Shown: in pieces, positions 19,519-27,510 of the stretch
Numbering within the stretch: the first letter of the stretch is position 1
Layout: each line of letters starts with the position of its first letter
Assembly (NCBI GenBank): GCA_003278095.1
Contig: QCHB01000011.1
Coordinates: 1 to 64,000 of the forward strand
Length of the DNA stretch: 64,000 nucleotides
Direction: 5' to 3'
DNA from: SAR116 cluster bacterium AG-390-L20
Lineage (GTDB): Bacteria; Pseudomonadota; Alphaproteobacteria; Puniceispirillales; Marisalimonadaceae
Program-made: the position numbers and the translations under genes
Notes under the pieces: model-generated
Told to the model about the DNA's origin: nothing
Database searches by the model: none
The model's input: only the letters and a program-made list of their open reading frames with translations

Positions 19519-19538
19519 TTATCAACAGCTTATTTACA
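19519..19538 (+). promoter_or_regulatory. Tandem DnaA boxes before coaE
   Basis: TTATCAACA (19519-19527, 8 of 9 to consensus) and TTATTTACA (19530-19538, 7 of 9) lie in the same orientation two bases apart, 18 bases before the coaE start. They could also let DnaA influence coaE transcription. Confidence 0.6.
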
Positions 19539-19555
19539 GGTAAAATAGATCATTA

Positions 19556-20170
19556 ATGATAATCATAGGTATTACAGGTTCTATAGGGATGGGTAAATCG
19601 ACTATTGCTAACATGTTAAAGCAATTTAAAATACCTGTTTTTGACTCAGATAAAGAGGTTAGAGACATATTACAAAATAATAATGCAGTAAAAAAACAGA
19701 TATATGATTTGTGGCCTGATGTAATTTTAACTAAAACAAACGAAAAAGAAATAGATAAAAATTTATTAAGCCAAAAAATATTTGGTAACATAAAATATAG
19801 AAAGACTTTGGAGAGTATTATTCACCCAAAAGTTAAAGAAAGAAGGAACATTTTTATTAAAAGCGTAGAGAAATCACCTATAGTCGCACTTGACGTTCCT
19901 TTGTTGTATGAAACAGGGACTGATAAGGTTTGTGATGATATATTTTTAGTCTATACAAATGAAGAAACTCAGAAAAAGAGAGTTTTAGCAAGGTCAAGGA
20001 TGACTCAAAAAAAACTTGATCTTATTAAAAAGGCTCAATGGAATGACCAGAAGAAAAGAGATAAAAATCCATATTTAGTGACTACCTCTTACGGAAAATT
20101 TGTCAGTTTCGTCATAATAACTAGTTATTTAATAACTATACTTTTTAAAAAGAAAATTTTAAAGTTATGA
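19556..20170 (+). CDS. coaE: Dephospho-CoA kinase
   Basis: A 204-residue P-loop kinase that phosphorylates the ribose 3'-hydroxyl of dephospho-CoA, the last step of CoA synthesis. The P-loop GSIGMGKS is at 8-15, PVFDSDKEVRD (30-40) carries the catalytic-type Asp, and VALDVPLLYETGTDKVCD and VLARSRMTQKK follow in order. It is the first gene right of the proposed origin. Its stop overlaps dnaQ by 4 bp. coaE-dnaQ-secB near the origin is a recurring alphaproteobacterial block. Confidence 0.95.
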   Translation: MIIIGITGSIGMGKSTIANMLKQFKIPVFDSDKEVRDILQNNNAVKKQIYDLWPDVILTKTNEKEIDKNLLSQKIFGNIKYRKTLESIIHPKVKERRNIFIKSVEKSPIVALDVPLLYETGTDKVCDDIFLVYTNEETQKKRVLARSRMTQKKLDLIKKAQWNDQKKRDKNPYLVTTSYGKFVSFVIITSYLITILFKKKILKL

Positions 20171-20877
20171 GAGAAATTGTCTTAGATACAGAAACAACTG
20201 GACTAGATGTTAATAATGGGGACAGAATAGTTGAAATTGGTATAGTGGAGTTAGATAATCATGTACAAACAGGCACTTGTTTTCACTATTATTTAAATCC
20301 GGAAAGAGATTCAGATTCACAAGCGTTACAAATTCACGGGTTAACTACAGAATTTTTAAAAGACAAGCCTAAATTTATTGATATAGCGGATCAATTCATT
20401 GATTTTGTATCAGATAGTAAAATTATAATACATAATGCACCCTTTGATTTGGGATTTATTAACTCAGAATTAAGGAAATGTGAAAAAAAAGAACTGGATG
20501 AAAATTCAGTAATTGATTCATTATTGTTAGCTAAAAAGTATTTCCTTGGTCAATCTGTAAGTTTAGACTCTTTATGTAGAAGGTTTGATATTGATATTTC
20601 TGATCGTGCGATCCATGGTGCGCTTAAGGATGCAAAACTATTAGCACATGTATATCTAGAACTAATAGGTGGTAAACAGACTAAATTAGAATTTGATGTA
20701 GAATCTACGACTTCAGATTTCAATTATGAAACCTTACACGCCAACATCAATGATTTATATAAAAAAAAGAGAAAAAGACCTTTTAATAATACATTTTTAA
20801 ATATTTCAGATAACGAATTACATAAAAAAACTATTAAAAAAATATCTAATAGCATCTGGGAAAAGTTAAAATGTTAG
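20167..20877 (+). CDS. dnaQ: DNA polymerase III epsilon subunit, proofreading exonuclease
   Basis: A 236-residue DEDDh 3'-5' exonuclease. Exo I is LDTETTGLD (6-14), Exo II lies at HNAPFDLGF (about 92-100), and Exo III HGALKDAKLLAHVY carries the general-base His and metal-binding Asp. The C-terminal tail that would contact the polymerase alpha subunit is present. It removes misincorporated bases during replication. The ATGA overlap with coaE indicates one operon. Its TAG stop shares three bases with the opposing secB stop. Confidence 0.96.
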   Translation: MREIVLDTETTGLDVNNGDRIVEIGIVELDNHVQTGTCFHYYLNPERDSDSQALQIHGLTTEFLKDKPKFIDIADQFIDFVSDSKIIIHNAPFDLGFINSELRKCEKKELDENSVIDSLLLAKKYFLGQSVSLDSLCRRFDIDISDRAIHGALKDAKLLAHVYLELIGGKQTKLEFDVESTTSDFNYETLHANINDLYKKKRKRPFNNTFLNISDNELHKKTIKKISNSIWEKLKC

Positions 20878-21299
20878 TTTTTAATTAAATCAAGATCAAC
20901 ATCTTTTAAACTAATTTTTATACTCCCTCCTCTATTAGTAATATCTTCAATAATCGACTTTACATATGGTAGAATTAACTTTGCTCCTGCTTTTGTTAGA
21001 TTATCTTTATTAGATGACTTATCTACAATTTTAAAAAAACCAAAATAATCTAACTCTAAAACTAAAAGCTTTTTATCAGTCTTTTTAGAAGAACATTCAC
21101 AAGAATATTTCACAATTATACTGAAAAAGTCGTTTTTGAAAGGTGTATGAACAAAACTCATATTCTGAGAAATATTAAAATTTTTATTATTTTCCAAATT
21201 ATTATCTTGTATAGACTGCGGATTTTCAAATGATAAATCCTTTATGTAATGTTTAATTACTTCTATATCAAACCCTTTATTTCCGTTTACATTAGTCAT
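20874..21299 (-). CDS. secB: Protein-export chaperone SecB
   Basis: A 141-residue SecB-family chaperone that keeps preproteins unfolded and delivers them to SecA. The beta-sheet core is recognisable (IEVIKHYIKDLSFENPQS near the start; KLLVLELDYFGFF; LPYVKSIIEDITNRGG). It is shorter than the usual 150-165 residues and the C-terminus (SLKDVDLDLIKN) differs from the proline-rich PPLMLxPIDF ending. The N-terminal extension typical of this position is also present but divergent. Position between dnaQ and the Tim44-like gene supports the call. Confidence 0.88.
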   Translation of the reverse strand: MTNVNGNKGFDIEVIKHYIKDLSFENPQSIQDNNLENNKNFNISQNMSFVHTPFKNDFFSIIVKYSCECSSKKTDKKLLVLELDYFGFFKIVDKSSNKDNLTKAGAKLILPYVKSIIEDITNRGGSIKISLKDVDLDLIKN

Positions 21300-21425
21300 A
21301 AAAAGCCCTAAATTGTTAATTTTTAATTAATATAAATAAAATGAATAATAATAAATATTATTTTTTAATTTTTTTGTATATAATTATTATCATATTTACT
21401 AATTACAACAAATGGTGTCACAAAC

Positions 21426-22055
21426 ATGCAGAATGGGTTTCCATATTTAGATATATTAATTTTTGGGGTTATAGCAATTTTCTTAATTTTCAGATTGAAA
21501 AATATATTAGGTACAAAAACGGATTTTGAAGATAATGGATTAAAAGAAAAAAAACAACCTAAGCAATATTCAAATATAGTTTCATTAAAAACTAGCAAGA
21601 ACAATTCAGTTAACGAAGAAATTGATAAAATTATTAAAGTTGACTCTAATTTTGATATGATTAATTTTTTAGATGGATCAAAGACTTTTTTTGAGATGGT
21701 ACTTAAAAGTTTTGTTAGTGGCAATCTAGATAATGTTAAAGATTTTATAAAGCCATCAGTTTTAAAAAGTTTCAAGGGAGCTATAGATGATAGAAATAAA
21801 GAAAATGAAACATTAATAATTGACTTGATATCTGTTGAAAAGAACAACATTGTATCGTCAGTAATAACCAAATCTTCAATAAAAATTAATGTTGTTTTTG
21901 AAACTTTACAAATAACAGCATTAATGGATAAAAATGAAAAAATTATTGACGGTGATACAGAAAAGGAAATTCTTGTTAAAGATGAATGGATTTTTGAAAA
22001 GAAAATAAAGGATCAAAATCCTAACTGGACTTTAATTGAAACAAAAAGCTTTTGA
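21426..22055 (+). CDS. Tim44-domain membrane protein
   Basis: A 209-residue protein with one transmembrane segment at about 8-24 (DILIFGVIAIFLIFRL), a polar linker, and a C-terminal Tim44/TimA-like domain from about 75 (NFLDGSKTFFEMVLKSFVSGNLDNVKDF onward, split here into known blocks), ending WIFEKKIKDQNPNWTLIET. The mitochondrial relative tethers Hsp70 to the import channel; the bacterial role is not well defined. The secB-Tim44-smr neighbourhood is conserved in alphaproteobacteria, although the mltA gene that usually follows is missing here. The smr start is only 4 bp downstream. Confidence 0.88.
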   Translation: MQNGFPYLDILIFGVIAIFLIFRLKNILGTKTDFEDNGLKEKKQPKQYSNIVSLKTSKNNSVNEEIDKIIKVDSNFDMINFLDGSKTFFEMVLKSFVSGNLDNVKDFIKPSVLKSFKGAIDDRNKENETLIIDLISVEKNNIVSSVITKSSIKINVVFETLQITALMDKNEKIIDGDTEKEILVKDEWIFEKKIKDQNPNWTLIETKSF

Positions 22056-22059
22056 AATA

Positions 22060-22506
22060 ATGTCCTCTATTTCAAAAAGCGACAAGCAAACCTGGGAAAA
22101 TTATATTGCTAATTTTGGCAGATTTAGCTTTAATTTAAAAAATGGTAAAAAAAACCTAGTTAAAAAAAAAACATTTTCAACGAGTAAACTAAGTCCACTC
22201 CAAAAAGAAAAAAAGAACATCCCAGAAGGAATTATAGACCTTCATGGTTACAGATTGAAAACGGCTAGAATAATTTTACACAATTATATTGTAAATGCTT
22301 ATGAAAAGAAAATTAGAAATATTTTGATAATAACTGGCAAAGGGCACAATAATACAGGTGTTTTGAAAAAAGAGGTTCCATTATGGCTAAATGATAAAAC
22401 ATTAGTGAATTTATTAATTAATTATAAAACGGCTCCTAATAAATTTGGTGGTGAAGGCGCTTTGTTGGTTAGAATTAAAAATAAGAATAAATCTCAATTA
22501 ATATAA
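22060..22506 (+). CDS. Smr-domain protein
   Basis: A 148-residue protein with a basic N-terminal extension and a C-terminal Smr domain from about 60. The LDLHG-type motif appears as IDLHGYRLKTA and the second motif as ITGKGHNNTG. Smr domains are nucleases or nucleic-acid binders related to the C-terminus of MutS2. I prefer the ATG at 22060 (MSSISKSDKQTWENY) to an ATG at 22036 that would overlap the Tim44-like gene, because SDxxxWEx is the usual start of this family. Confidence 0.88.
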   Translation: MSSISKSDKQTWENYIANFGRFSFNLKNGKKNLVKKKTFSTSKLSPLQKEKKNIPEGIIDLHGYRLKTARIILHNYIVNAYEKKIRNILIITGKGHNNTGVLKKEVPLWLNDKTLVNLLINYKTAPNKFGGEGALLVRIKNKNKSQLI

Positions 22507-22521
22507 TTCTCTGGACAGTTT

Positions 22522-23139
22522 ATGAAAAAATCGAATAAAAAAAGAGTATCTATAGTTACTAGAAATACCAATGAAACAAAAATAAACGTCAAGGTTGAAT
22601 TAGATGGGAAAGGAAATAATTCTATTACTACTGGACTACCTTTTTTTGACCACATGCTTGAGCAGTTATCTAAACATAGTCTAATTAACATTGAATTAAG
22701 TTGTATTGGTGATTTAAAAGTAGATGCTCATCACACCATGGAGGATTGTGGATTAGCGCTGGGCAATGCAATTAAAGAAGCATTAGGAGATAAAACAGGT
22801 ATAAAACGTTACAGTTTTAATTATTTACCGATGGACGAATGTCTTACCAGATGTTGTCTAGACATATCAGGTCGTCCATGGCTCATTTGGAATGTTTTTT
22901 TACCAAATATATCTATCAAAAATATTGAAACAGAAATATTTAGGGAGTTTTTTCAATCACTTTCACAAGCAGCTGGATTTACAATTCATATTGAAAATCT
23001 GTATGGTAAAAACACTCACCATATTATTGAATCTTGCTTCAAAGCTTTAGCAATAAGTTTGAGAATTGCTATTAAAATTGACGTAAGAAATTCAACAAAC
23101 ATACCTTCCACTAAAGGCACGTTAATAGGAAATAGTTAA
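22522..23139 (+). CDS. hisB: Imidazoleglycerol-phosphate dehydratase
   Basis: A 205-residue monofunctional HisB, the dehydratase of histidine synthesis. Manganese-binding repeats are clear: FFDHMLEQLSKHS, then DAHHTMEDCG, and in the second half THHIIESCFKALA. There is no fused phosphatase domain, as expected for alphaproteobacteria. It heads the hisB-hisH-(GNAT)-hisA-hisF-hisE group, 15 bp after smr. Confidence 0.97.
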   Translation: MKKSNKKRVSIVTRNTNETKINVKVELDGKGNNSITTGLPFFDHMLEQLSKHSLINIELSCIGDLKVDAHHTMEDCGLALGNAIKEALGDKTGIKRYSFNYLPMDECLTRCCLDISGRPWLIWNVFLPNISIKNIETEIFREFFQSLSQAAGFTIHIENLYGKNTHHIIESCFKALAISLRIAIKIDVRNSTNIPSTKGTLIGNS

Positions 23140-23140
23140 T

Positions 23141-23800
23141 ATGAACTTAACAATAATTGATTATGGTTCTGGAAATATTAGGTCTGTTGAAAATGCTTTT
23201 AGCAATGCAATTACTGACAATAACCTAAATTGTAAAATTAGAGTTTCAAGCGATATACATATTATAGCTAACGCAGATTTATTGGTTTTACCTGGCGTCG
23301 GCTCATTTCCTGATTGTAAAAAAGGTCTGCAAAATATAGAAGGTCTAATTGACATCTTAACTGAACAAGTTCTTTTAAACAAAAAAAAATTTCTTGGTAT
23401 TTGTGTTGGGATGCAGTTGATGTTTGATTTCAGTTTAGAAAAAAAAAGAACTTCAGGTTTCGGTTGGATGAGTGGCAACTTTAACAAAATAAAAACAGTT
23501 GGTTCAGATTATCTGGGAAGGAATTTTAAAGTTCCACACATGGGATGGAACAGTTTACACCTAGAATATAATAATCATCCAATACTTAAAAAGATAAATG
23601 AAAAAGATCAATATTATTTTGTTCACTCTTATTACTTGGAAGGAAATCAAATAAATCAATTAATAGCCAGTACGAATTATTGTCATAAAATTCCTGCAAT
23701 TGTTGGAAATGAAAATTATTTAGGAGTTCAGTTTCATCCTGAAAAAAGTAGTTTATCAGGTCAGAAATTAATTTCAAATTGGCTCAAATGGAGTCCCTAG
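23141..23800 (+). CDS. hisH: Imidazole glycerol phosphate synthase, glutaminase subunit
   Basis: A 219-residue class I glutamine amidotransferase that feeds ammonia to HisF. The nucleophile is C88 in LGICVGMQLMF, the oxyanion region is PGVGSF (51-56), and the catalytic His and Glu are in VQFHPEKSS. It begins 1 bp after hisB. An acetyltransferase gene separates it from hisA. Confidence 0.97.
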   Translation: MNLTIIDYGSGNIRSVENAFSNAITDNNLNCKIRVSSDIHIIANADLLVLPGVGSFPDCKKGLQNIEGLIDILTEQVLLNKKKFLGICVGMQLMFDFSLEKKRTSGFGWMSGNFNKIKTVGSDYLGRNFKVPHMGWNSLHLEYNNHPILKKINEKDQYYFVHSYYLEGNQINQLIASTNYCHKIPAIVGNENYLGVQFHPEKSSLSGQKLISNWLKWSP

Positions 23801-23814
23801 GTGAAAGAAAAGCA

Positions 23815-24348
23815 ATGGAAAAAGTTACAAACAGATATAATGTCAAGGCTGAAATTTGTAAAAATTTAGACAAAGTTGATTTACAAGAACTTTGTGACGC
23901 GACAGAGGAAGCCATTATTGGTGGGGGTGGATTTGGTTGGATATCTCCACCATCAATTAAGACTCTTCAAAATTATTGGAAGGGTGTTCTGTTGATACCT
24001 GAGAGAATTCTTATTATAGGAAAGCTTGATAGTGTTATAGCTGGTTCGGTTCAATTAATAAAACCGGCTAAAAATAATGAAGCACAGTCTCATTCTTGTA
24101 CTTTAAGCACTTTTTTCTTTGCCCCTTGGGCAAGAGGTTTTGGTTTAGCTAAAGCTGTGTTTCAAAAAGCTGAATTAAGAGCAAAACAAGACGGTTTTAA
24201 AGTAATGAATCTTGAAGTTAGGGAAACGCAGTCTAGGGCTATACAATTATATGAACAAGCAGGCTTTACAAAGTCTGGGGTTAATCCGAAATCAGTTTTT
24301 ATAGATGGTAAATATATAGCTGGTTATTATTATTATAAAGAATTATGA
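23815..24348 (+). CDS. GNAT-family N-acetyltransferase inside the his operon
   Basis: A 177-residue GNAT protein. The acetyl-CoA segment is visible as FFAPWARGFGLAKAVFQKAE (the family R/Q-x-x-G-x-G/A loop), followed by LEVRETQSRAIQLYEQAGF, the common C-terminal GNAT signature. An IIGGGGFGW stretch near the start is distinctive. The substrate is unknown. I chose ATG 23815, 14 bases after the hisH stop, because AGGTGA at 23799-23804 is a good ribosome site; upstream starts (23779, 23788) lie inside hisH. The hisA ATG comes 1 bp after its stop, so it is translated as part of the operon. Confidence 0.85.
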   Translation: MEKVTNRYNVKAEICKNLDKVDLQELCDATEEAIIGGGGFGWISPPSIKTLQNYWKGVLLIPERILIIGKLDSVIAGSVQLIKPAKNNEAQSHSCTLSTFFFAPWARGFGLAKAVFQKAELRAKQDGFKVMNLEVRETQSRAIQLYEQAGFTKSGVNPKSVFIDGKYIAGYYYYKEL

Positions 24349-24349
24349 A

Positions 24350-25105
24350 ATGAAAAAAGAACAATTTATTTTATATCCAGCTATAGACATAAAAGATGGT
24401 AAGTGTGTAAGGCTTTTATTTGGAGATATGAAAAGGGAAACAATTTATAATAATAACCCAATAGATCAAGCCATGTGGTTTATAGATCAAGGTGCAAAAT
24501 GGTTACATATTGTAGATCTTGACGGAGCTGTTGAAGGAAAGAGTGTTAATAAAACTATAATACAAAAACTTTCTAAAACCTTTCAAAATAGAGTAAATAT
24601 CCAATTGGGTGGTGGAATTAGAAGCCTTGACAATATTGATTTCTGGTTACAAAACTCAGTTGAAAGATTGATCTTAGGTACTTTAGCTTTAGAAAATCCA
24701 GATTTTGTTAAAGAATTAGAAAATGAATATTATAAAAAAATTGTAATTGGTGTAGATGTTAGAGACGGTATGATTGCTTCACATGGTTGGAAAAAGCAAT
24801 CCAATATTAGTGCCCATGACCTAATTAAAAAATTCAATCCTTCCATTATTAGCTCTGTAATATATACTGATATATCAAAAGACGGTAGCTTGAAAGGCGT
24901 TAGTCTAAAGGAGACCTTAAACTTTGCGAAATCTATCTCTCATCCTGTCATAGCTTCTGGGGGTGTTTCATCATTAAAAGATATTGTTAGATTAAGTGAT
25001 GAATTTTCAAACGGAATCGAAGGTGTCATTATTGGAAGAGCATTATACGATAAAAAGTTTACTTTCGCAGAGGCTATAAATAAAATTAATAAGGCAAAAA
25101 TTTAA
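24350..25105 (+). CDS. hisA: ProFAR isomerase
   Basis: A 251-residue TIM-barrel isomerase that converts ProFAR to PRFAR in histidine synthesis. The N-terminal YPAIDIKDGKCVRL carries the first catalytic Asp, and the mid-protein VIYTDISKDG carries the second; phosphate-binding loops QLGGGIRS and IASGGVSS are present. It is homologous to the adjacent hisF, with which it overlaps by one base. Confidence 0.97.
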   Translation: MKKEQFILYPAIDIKDGKCVRLLFGDMKRETIYNNNPIDQAMWFIDQGAKWLHIVDLDGAVEGKSVNKTIIQKLSKTFQNRVNIQLGGGIRSLDNIDFWLQNSVERLILGTLALENPDFVKELENEYYKKIVIGVDVRDGMIASHGWKKQSNISAHDLIKKFNPSIISSVIYTDISKDGSLKGVSLKETLNFAKSISHPVIASGGVSSLKDIVRLSDEFSNGIEGVIIGRALYDKKFTFAEAINKINKAKI

Positions 25106-25878
25106 TGCTATCAACAAGAGTTATTGCTTGCCTTGATGTTCACAATGGAAGAACAGTCAAAGGTGTTAATTTTGTAGACTTAAAGGATGCGGGTGATCCA
25201 GTAGAACAGGCTAATTTTTATAGTAAAACGGGTGCGGATGAAATTTGTTTTTTGGACATTTCCGCCACTTATGAAAATAGAAAAACTATGTTTGATGTAA
25301 TTTCAAAAACAGCTGAGTCATGTTTTGTTCCTCTAACTGTAGGAGGAGGAGTTAATGACTTGAATGATTTTCGTGAATTGTTAAAGTGTGGAGCAGACAA
25401 AGTTTCAGTGAACTCCTCAGCTGTATCCAATCCAAAAATAATTAAAGATTCTTCTGACAAATTTGGGAACCAATGTGTTGTATTAGCAATTGACGCTATT
25501 GAGAGTAATGCTATGCCCAGTGGATATGAAGTTACTACTCATGGAGGAAGAAACAAAACAAATATAGATGTTTTGAACTGGGCAATACAGGGAGTTAAAA
25601 ATGGCGCAGGTGAAATTTTGTTAACATCAATGACTACCGATGGAATGAAAACTGGCTATAATCTTCATCTTACAAAGCTAGTATCGGAAAATGTTTCTGT
25701 ACCTGTAATAGCCTCAGGTGGAGCAGGCAACCCCAAAGATATGGTAGATGTGGTGATTAAATCTGGTGCTTCAGCAGTTTTAGCTGCATCAATTTTTCAT
25801 TTTGGGATTCATTCAATATTAGCAGTAAAAAAAGAAATGTTAAAAAATGGAATTCTTGTAAGAGATTGTGGAAATTAA
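25105..25878 (+). CDS. hisF: Imidazole glycerol phosphate synthase, cyclase subunit
   Basis: A 257-residue TIM barrel that pairs with HisH to form imidazoleglycerol phosphate and AICAR. VIACLDVHNGRTVKG carries the catalytic Asp near residue 11, LTVGGGVND and IASGGAGNPKDM form the phosphate loops, and LLTSMTTDGMKTGYN carries the second Asp. Length is typical. Confidence 0.98.
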   Translation: MLSTRVIACLDVHNGRTVKGVNFVDLKDAGDPVEQANFYSKTGADEICFLDISATYENRKTMFDVISKTAESCFVPLTVGGGVNDLNDFRELLKCGADKVSVNSSAVSNPKIIKDSSDKFGNQCVVLAIDAIESNAMPSGYEVTTHGGRNKTNIDVLNWAIQGVKNGAGEILLTSMTTDGMKTGYNLHLTKLVSENVSVPVIASGGAGNPKDMVDVVIKSGASAVLAASIFHFGIHSILAVKKEMLKNGILVRDCGN

Positions 25879-25879
25879 A

Positions 25880-26194
25880 ATGAATGATCAGTTTATTATA
25901 GAAATGTTTGATAGTTTAAAGAAAAGAAAAAATATAAGCAAAAATAAGTCCTATACGGCATACTTAATAAAAAATCCGGAGTTATTAGGAAAAAAAATTG
26001 GCGAGGAAGCTACAGAATTAATAATAGATTTTATTAAGAAAAACAACGACGGAATTATTAAAGAATCAGCTGACCTTATTTATCACTTACTTGTTATATG
26101 GGTTTCAGCTGGAATAGACCCTAAAGAAGTATGGGAGGAACTATCTAATAGACAGTTGAAATCTGGGTTTGAAGAAAAAAACAGCAGGAGTTAA
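25880..26194 (+). CDS. hisE: Phosphoribosyl-ATP pyrophosphatase
   Basis: A 104-residue all-helical MazG-like pyrophosphohydrolase for the second step of histidine synthesis. KKIGEEATELIIDF and ESADLIYHLLVIW carry the metal-binding acidic residues (ExxE and D). The ATG at 25880 is one base after the hisF stop; a GTG at 25868 would overlap hisF and is less likely. It is the last his gene of the group, and hisI, hisG, hisD and hisC are not in the window. Confidence 0.95.
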   Translation: MNDQFIIEMFDSLKKRKNISKNKSYTAYLIKNPELLGKKIGEEATELIIDFIKKNNDGIIKESADLIYHLLVIWVSAGIDPKEVWEELSNRQLKSGFEEKNSRS

Positions 26195-26197
26195 AGA

Positions 26198-26560
26198 ATG
26201 AATAAAAACTATGATAATCAAAATATTTTTGCAAAAATATTAAGGTCTGAAATTCCATGTCATAAAATACTTGAAAATGATCACGCTCTTGCTTTTTCCG
26301 ATATTAATCCCCAATCACCTATTCATATTTTAATTATTCCTAAAAAAGCTTATTTAAATTTCTATGATTTTATGGAAAACGCTTCTATCAAAGAAATGGA
26401 ATTTTTTTGGAAATTAGTAAATGATGTAATAAAGTTGAATAAAATCTCTAAAAAAGGATTTAGGATTATCTCGAATTCTGGAGATGACGGTAACCAAGAT
26501 GTACCTCATTTTCATGTACATGTGTTGGGGGGAAAAAATTTGGGTAGAATGATGATCTAA
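26198..26560 (+). CDS. HIT-family (Hint-type) nucleotide hydrolase
   Basis: A 120-residue histidine-triad protein. The C-terminal HFHVHVLGGKNLG contains the HxHxH active site, and FSDINPQSPIHILIIPKKAY is the conserved nucleotide-binding strand region. Hint proteins cleave AMP from lysyl-AMP and phosphoramidates. It follows hisE by 3 bp and has a good AGGAGT ribosome site; hisE-HIT pairs are common in alphaproteobacteria. Its stop shares bases with the opposing gshB stop. Confidence 0.93.
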   Translation: MNKNYDNQNIFAKILRSEIPCHKILENDHALAFSDINPQSPIHILIIPKKAYLNFYDFMENASIKEMEFFWKLVNDVIKLNKISKKGFRIISNSGDDGNQDVPHFHVHVLGGKNLGRMMI

Positions 26561-27510
26561 AAACTTAGTTTATTTTCTATAAAATCCCAAAAAATTTCTT
26601 CGATCGCGACTGAATCATAAGATCTGATTTCTCTTATACCTGTTGGCGAAGTAACATTAATTTCAGTTATATAATCGCCGATAATGTCTATCCCTACAAA
26701 ATACAATTCTTTATCTTTTAAAGATTGTGAAATTTCATCACAAATAAATTTGTCTCTCTTTGTTAAAGTTGTTTTTTCTGGTTTTCCACCAACATGCATG
26801 TTTGATCTACTTTCTCCTTTTTTAGGAATTCTATTAATAGCTCCTACAACTTCACCATTAATTAAAATAATTCGTTTATCTCCACTTCTAACATCACTTA
26901 AATATTCTTGTACCATTAGAGGTTCATTATTTTGGGCGAAAAACATTTCCAAAATCGAATTAAAATTCTCATCTTTAGGTAAAACATGAAAAACGCCTTG
27001 TCCACCATTACCATATAGTGGTTTAATTATTATATCCTTGTATTCGTCTCTAAAACTTTTAATTATTTTTGGATTTCTGCTTATTAAAGTTTTTGGCATT
27101 AAATGTGAAAAATTTGTAACAAATATTTTCTCTGGTGCATTCCTAACTTCATAGGGGTTGTTAACAACTAATACAGAACTTGAAAGCTTTTCTAGAATAT
27201 GTGTGGCAGTAATATAAGACATGTTAAAAGGTGGATCTTGCCTCATTAATACTACATCATAATGATTTAAAGATGATATTTTTTCATTATGATATCTATA
27301 ATCATGATTTTCATTCTGTGATGATAATTCTATTTTGCAAATATTAGCAAAAACTTTCCCAGATCTTAAAAAAAGATCATCTGGTTTAAAAAAACTTATT
27401 TCATGTTTTCTAGTCTGAGCCTCAAGAGCTAAAGCAAAAGTAGTGTCACCTTTAAGATCAAGCTTTTCAAATGGATCCATTAGAAAAGCAATTTTCAGAT
27501 TTCTTTTCAT
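26557..27510 (-). CDS. gshB: Glutathione synthetase
   Basis: A 317-residue ATP-grasp ligase joining glycine to gamma-glutamylcysteine. The N-terminal AFLMDPFEKLDLKGDTTFALALEA is diagnostic of GshB, VLMRQDPPFNMSYI contacts substrate, and the ATP-grasp part shows IIKPLYGNGGQGVF and a late ITEINVTSPTGIREI that binds metal and glycine. Its ATG overlaps the end of the BON lipoprotein gene by 4 bp. Confidence 0.97.
   Translation of the reverse strand: MKRNLKIAFLMDPFEKLDLKGDTTFALALEAQTRKHEISFFKPDDLFLRSGKVFANICKIELSSQNENHDYRYHNEKISSLNHYDVVLMRQDPPFNMSYITATHILEKLSSSVLVVNNPYEVRNAPEKIFVTNFSHLMPKTLISRNPKIIKSFRDEYKDIIIKPLYGNGGQGVFHVLPKDENFNSILEMFFAQNNEPLMVQEYLSDVRSGDKRIILINGEVVGAINRIPKKGESRSNMHVGGKPEKTTLTKRDKFICDEISQSLKDKELYFVGIDIIGDYITEINVTSPTGIREIRSYDSVAIEEIFWDFIENKLSF

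Larger units (their letters stand above)
19294..19538. other. oriC: Probable chromosomal replication origin (oriC)
   Basis: The 274-bp gap between hemE and coaE is the longest in the window and contains no gene. It holds at least six DnaA-box-like 9-mers: 19342-19350 (-), 19367-19375 (+), 19419-19427 (+), 19451-19459 (-), 19519-19527 (+) and 19530-19538 (+). Two match TTATCCACA at 8 of 9 positions (TTATCAACA) and the rest at 7 of 9. An AT-only stretch around 19381-19420 could serve as the unwinding element, and a TAA(TAG)5 tract lies at the hemE side. hemE and coaE both point away from it, so transcription and replication run together, and parABS is close. The hemE-adjacent origin is established for Caulobacter; its use here is inferred. 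Confidence 0.82.

Noticed and set aside
21341..21529. Short open frame with a hydrophobic run before the Tim44-like gene
   Set aside because: It overlaps the Tim44-like gene out of frame; the hydrophobic stretch comes from AT-rich DNA and lacks a recognisable family.
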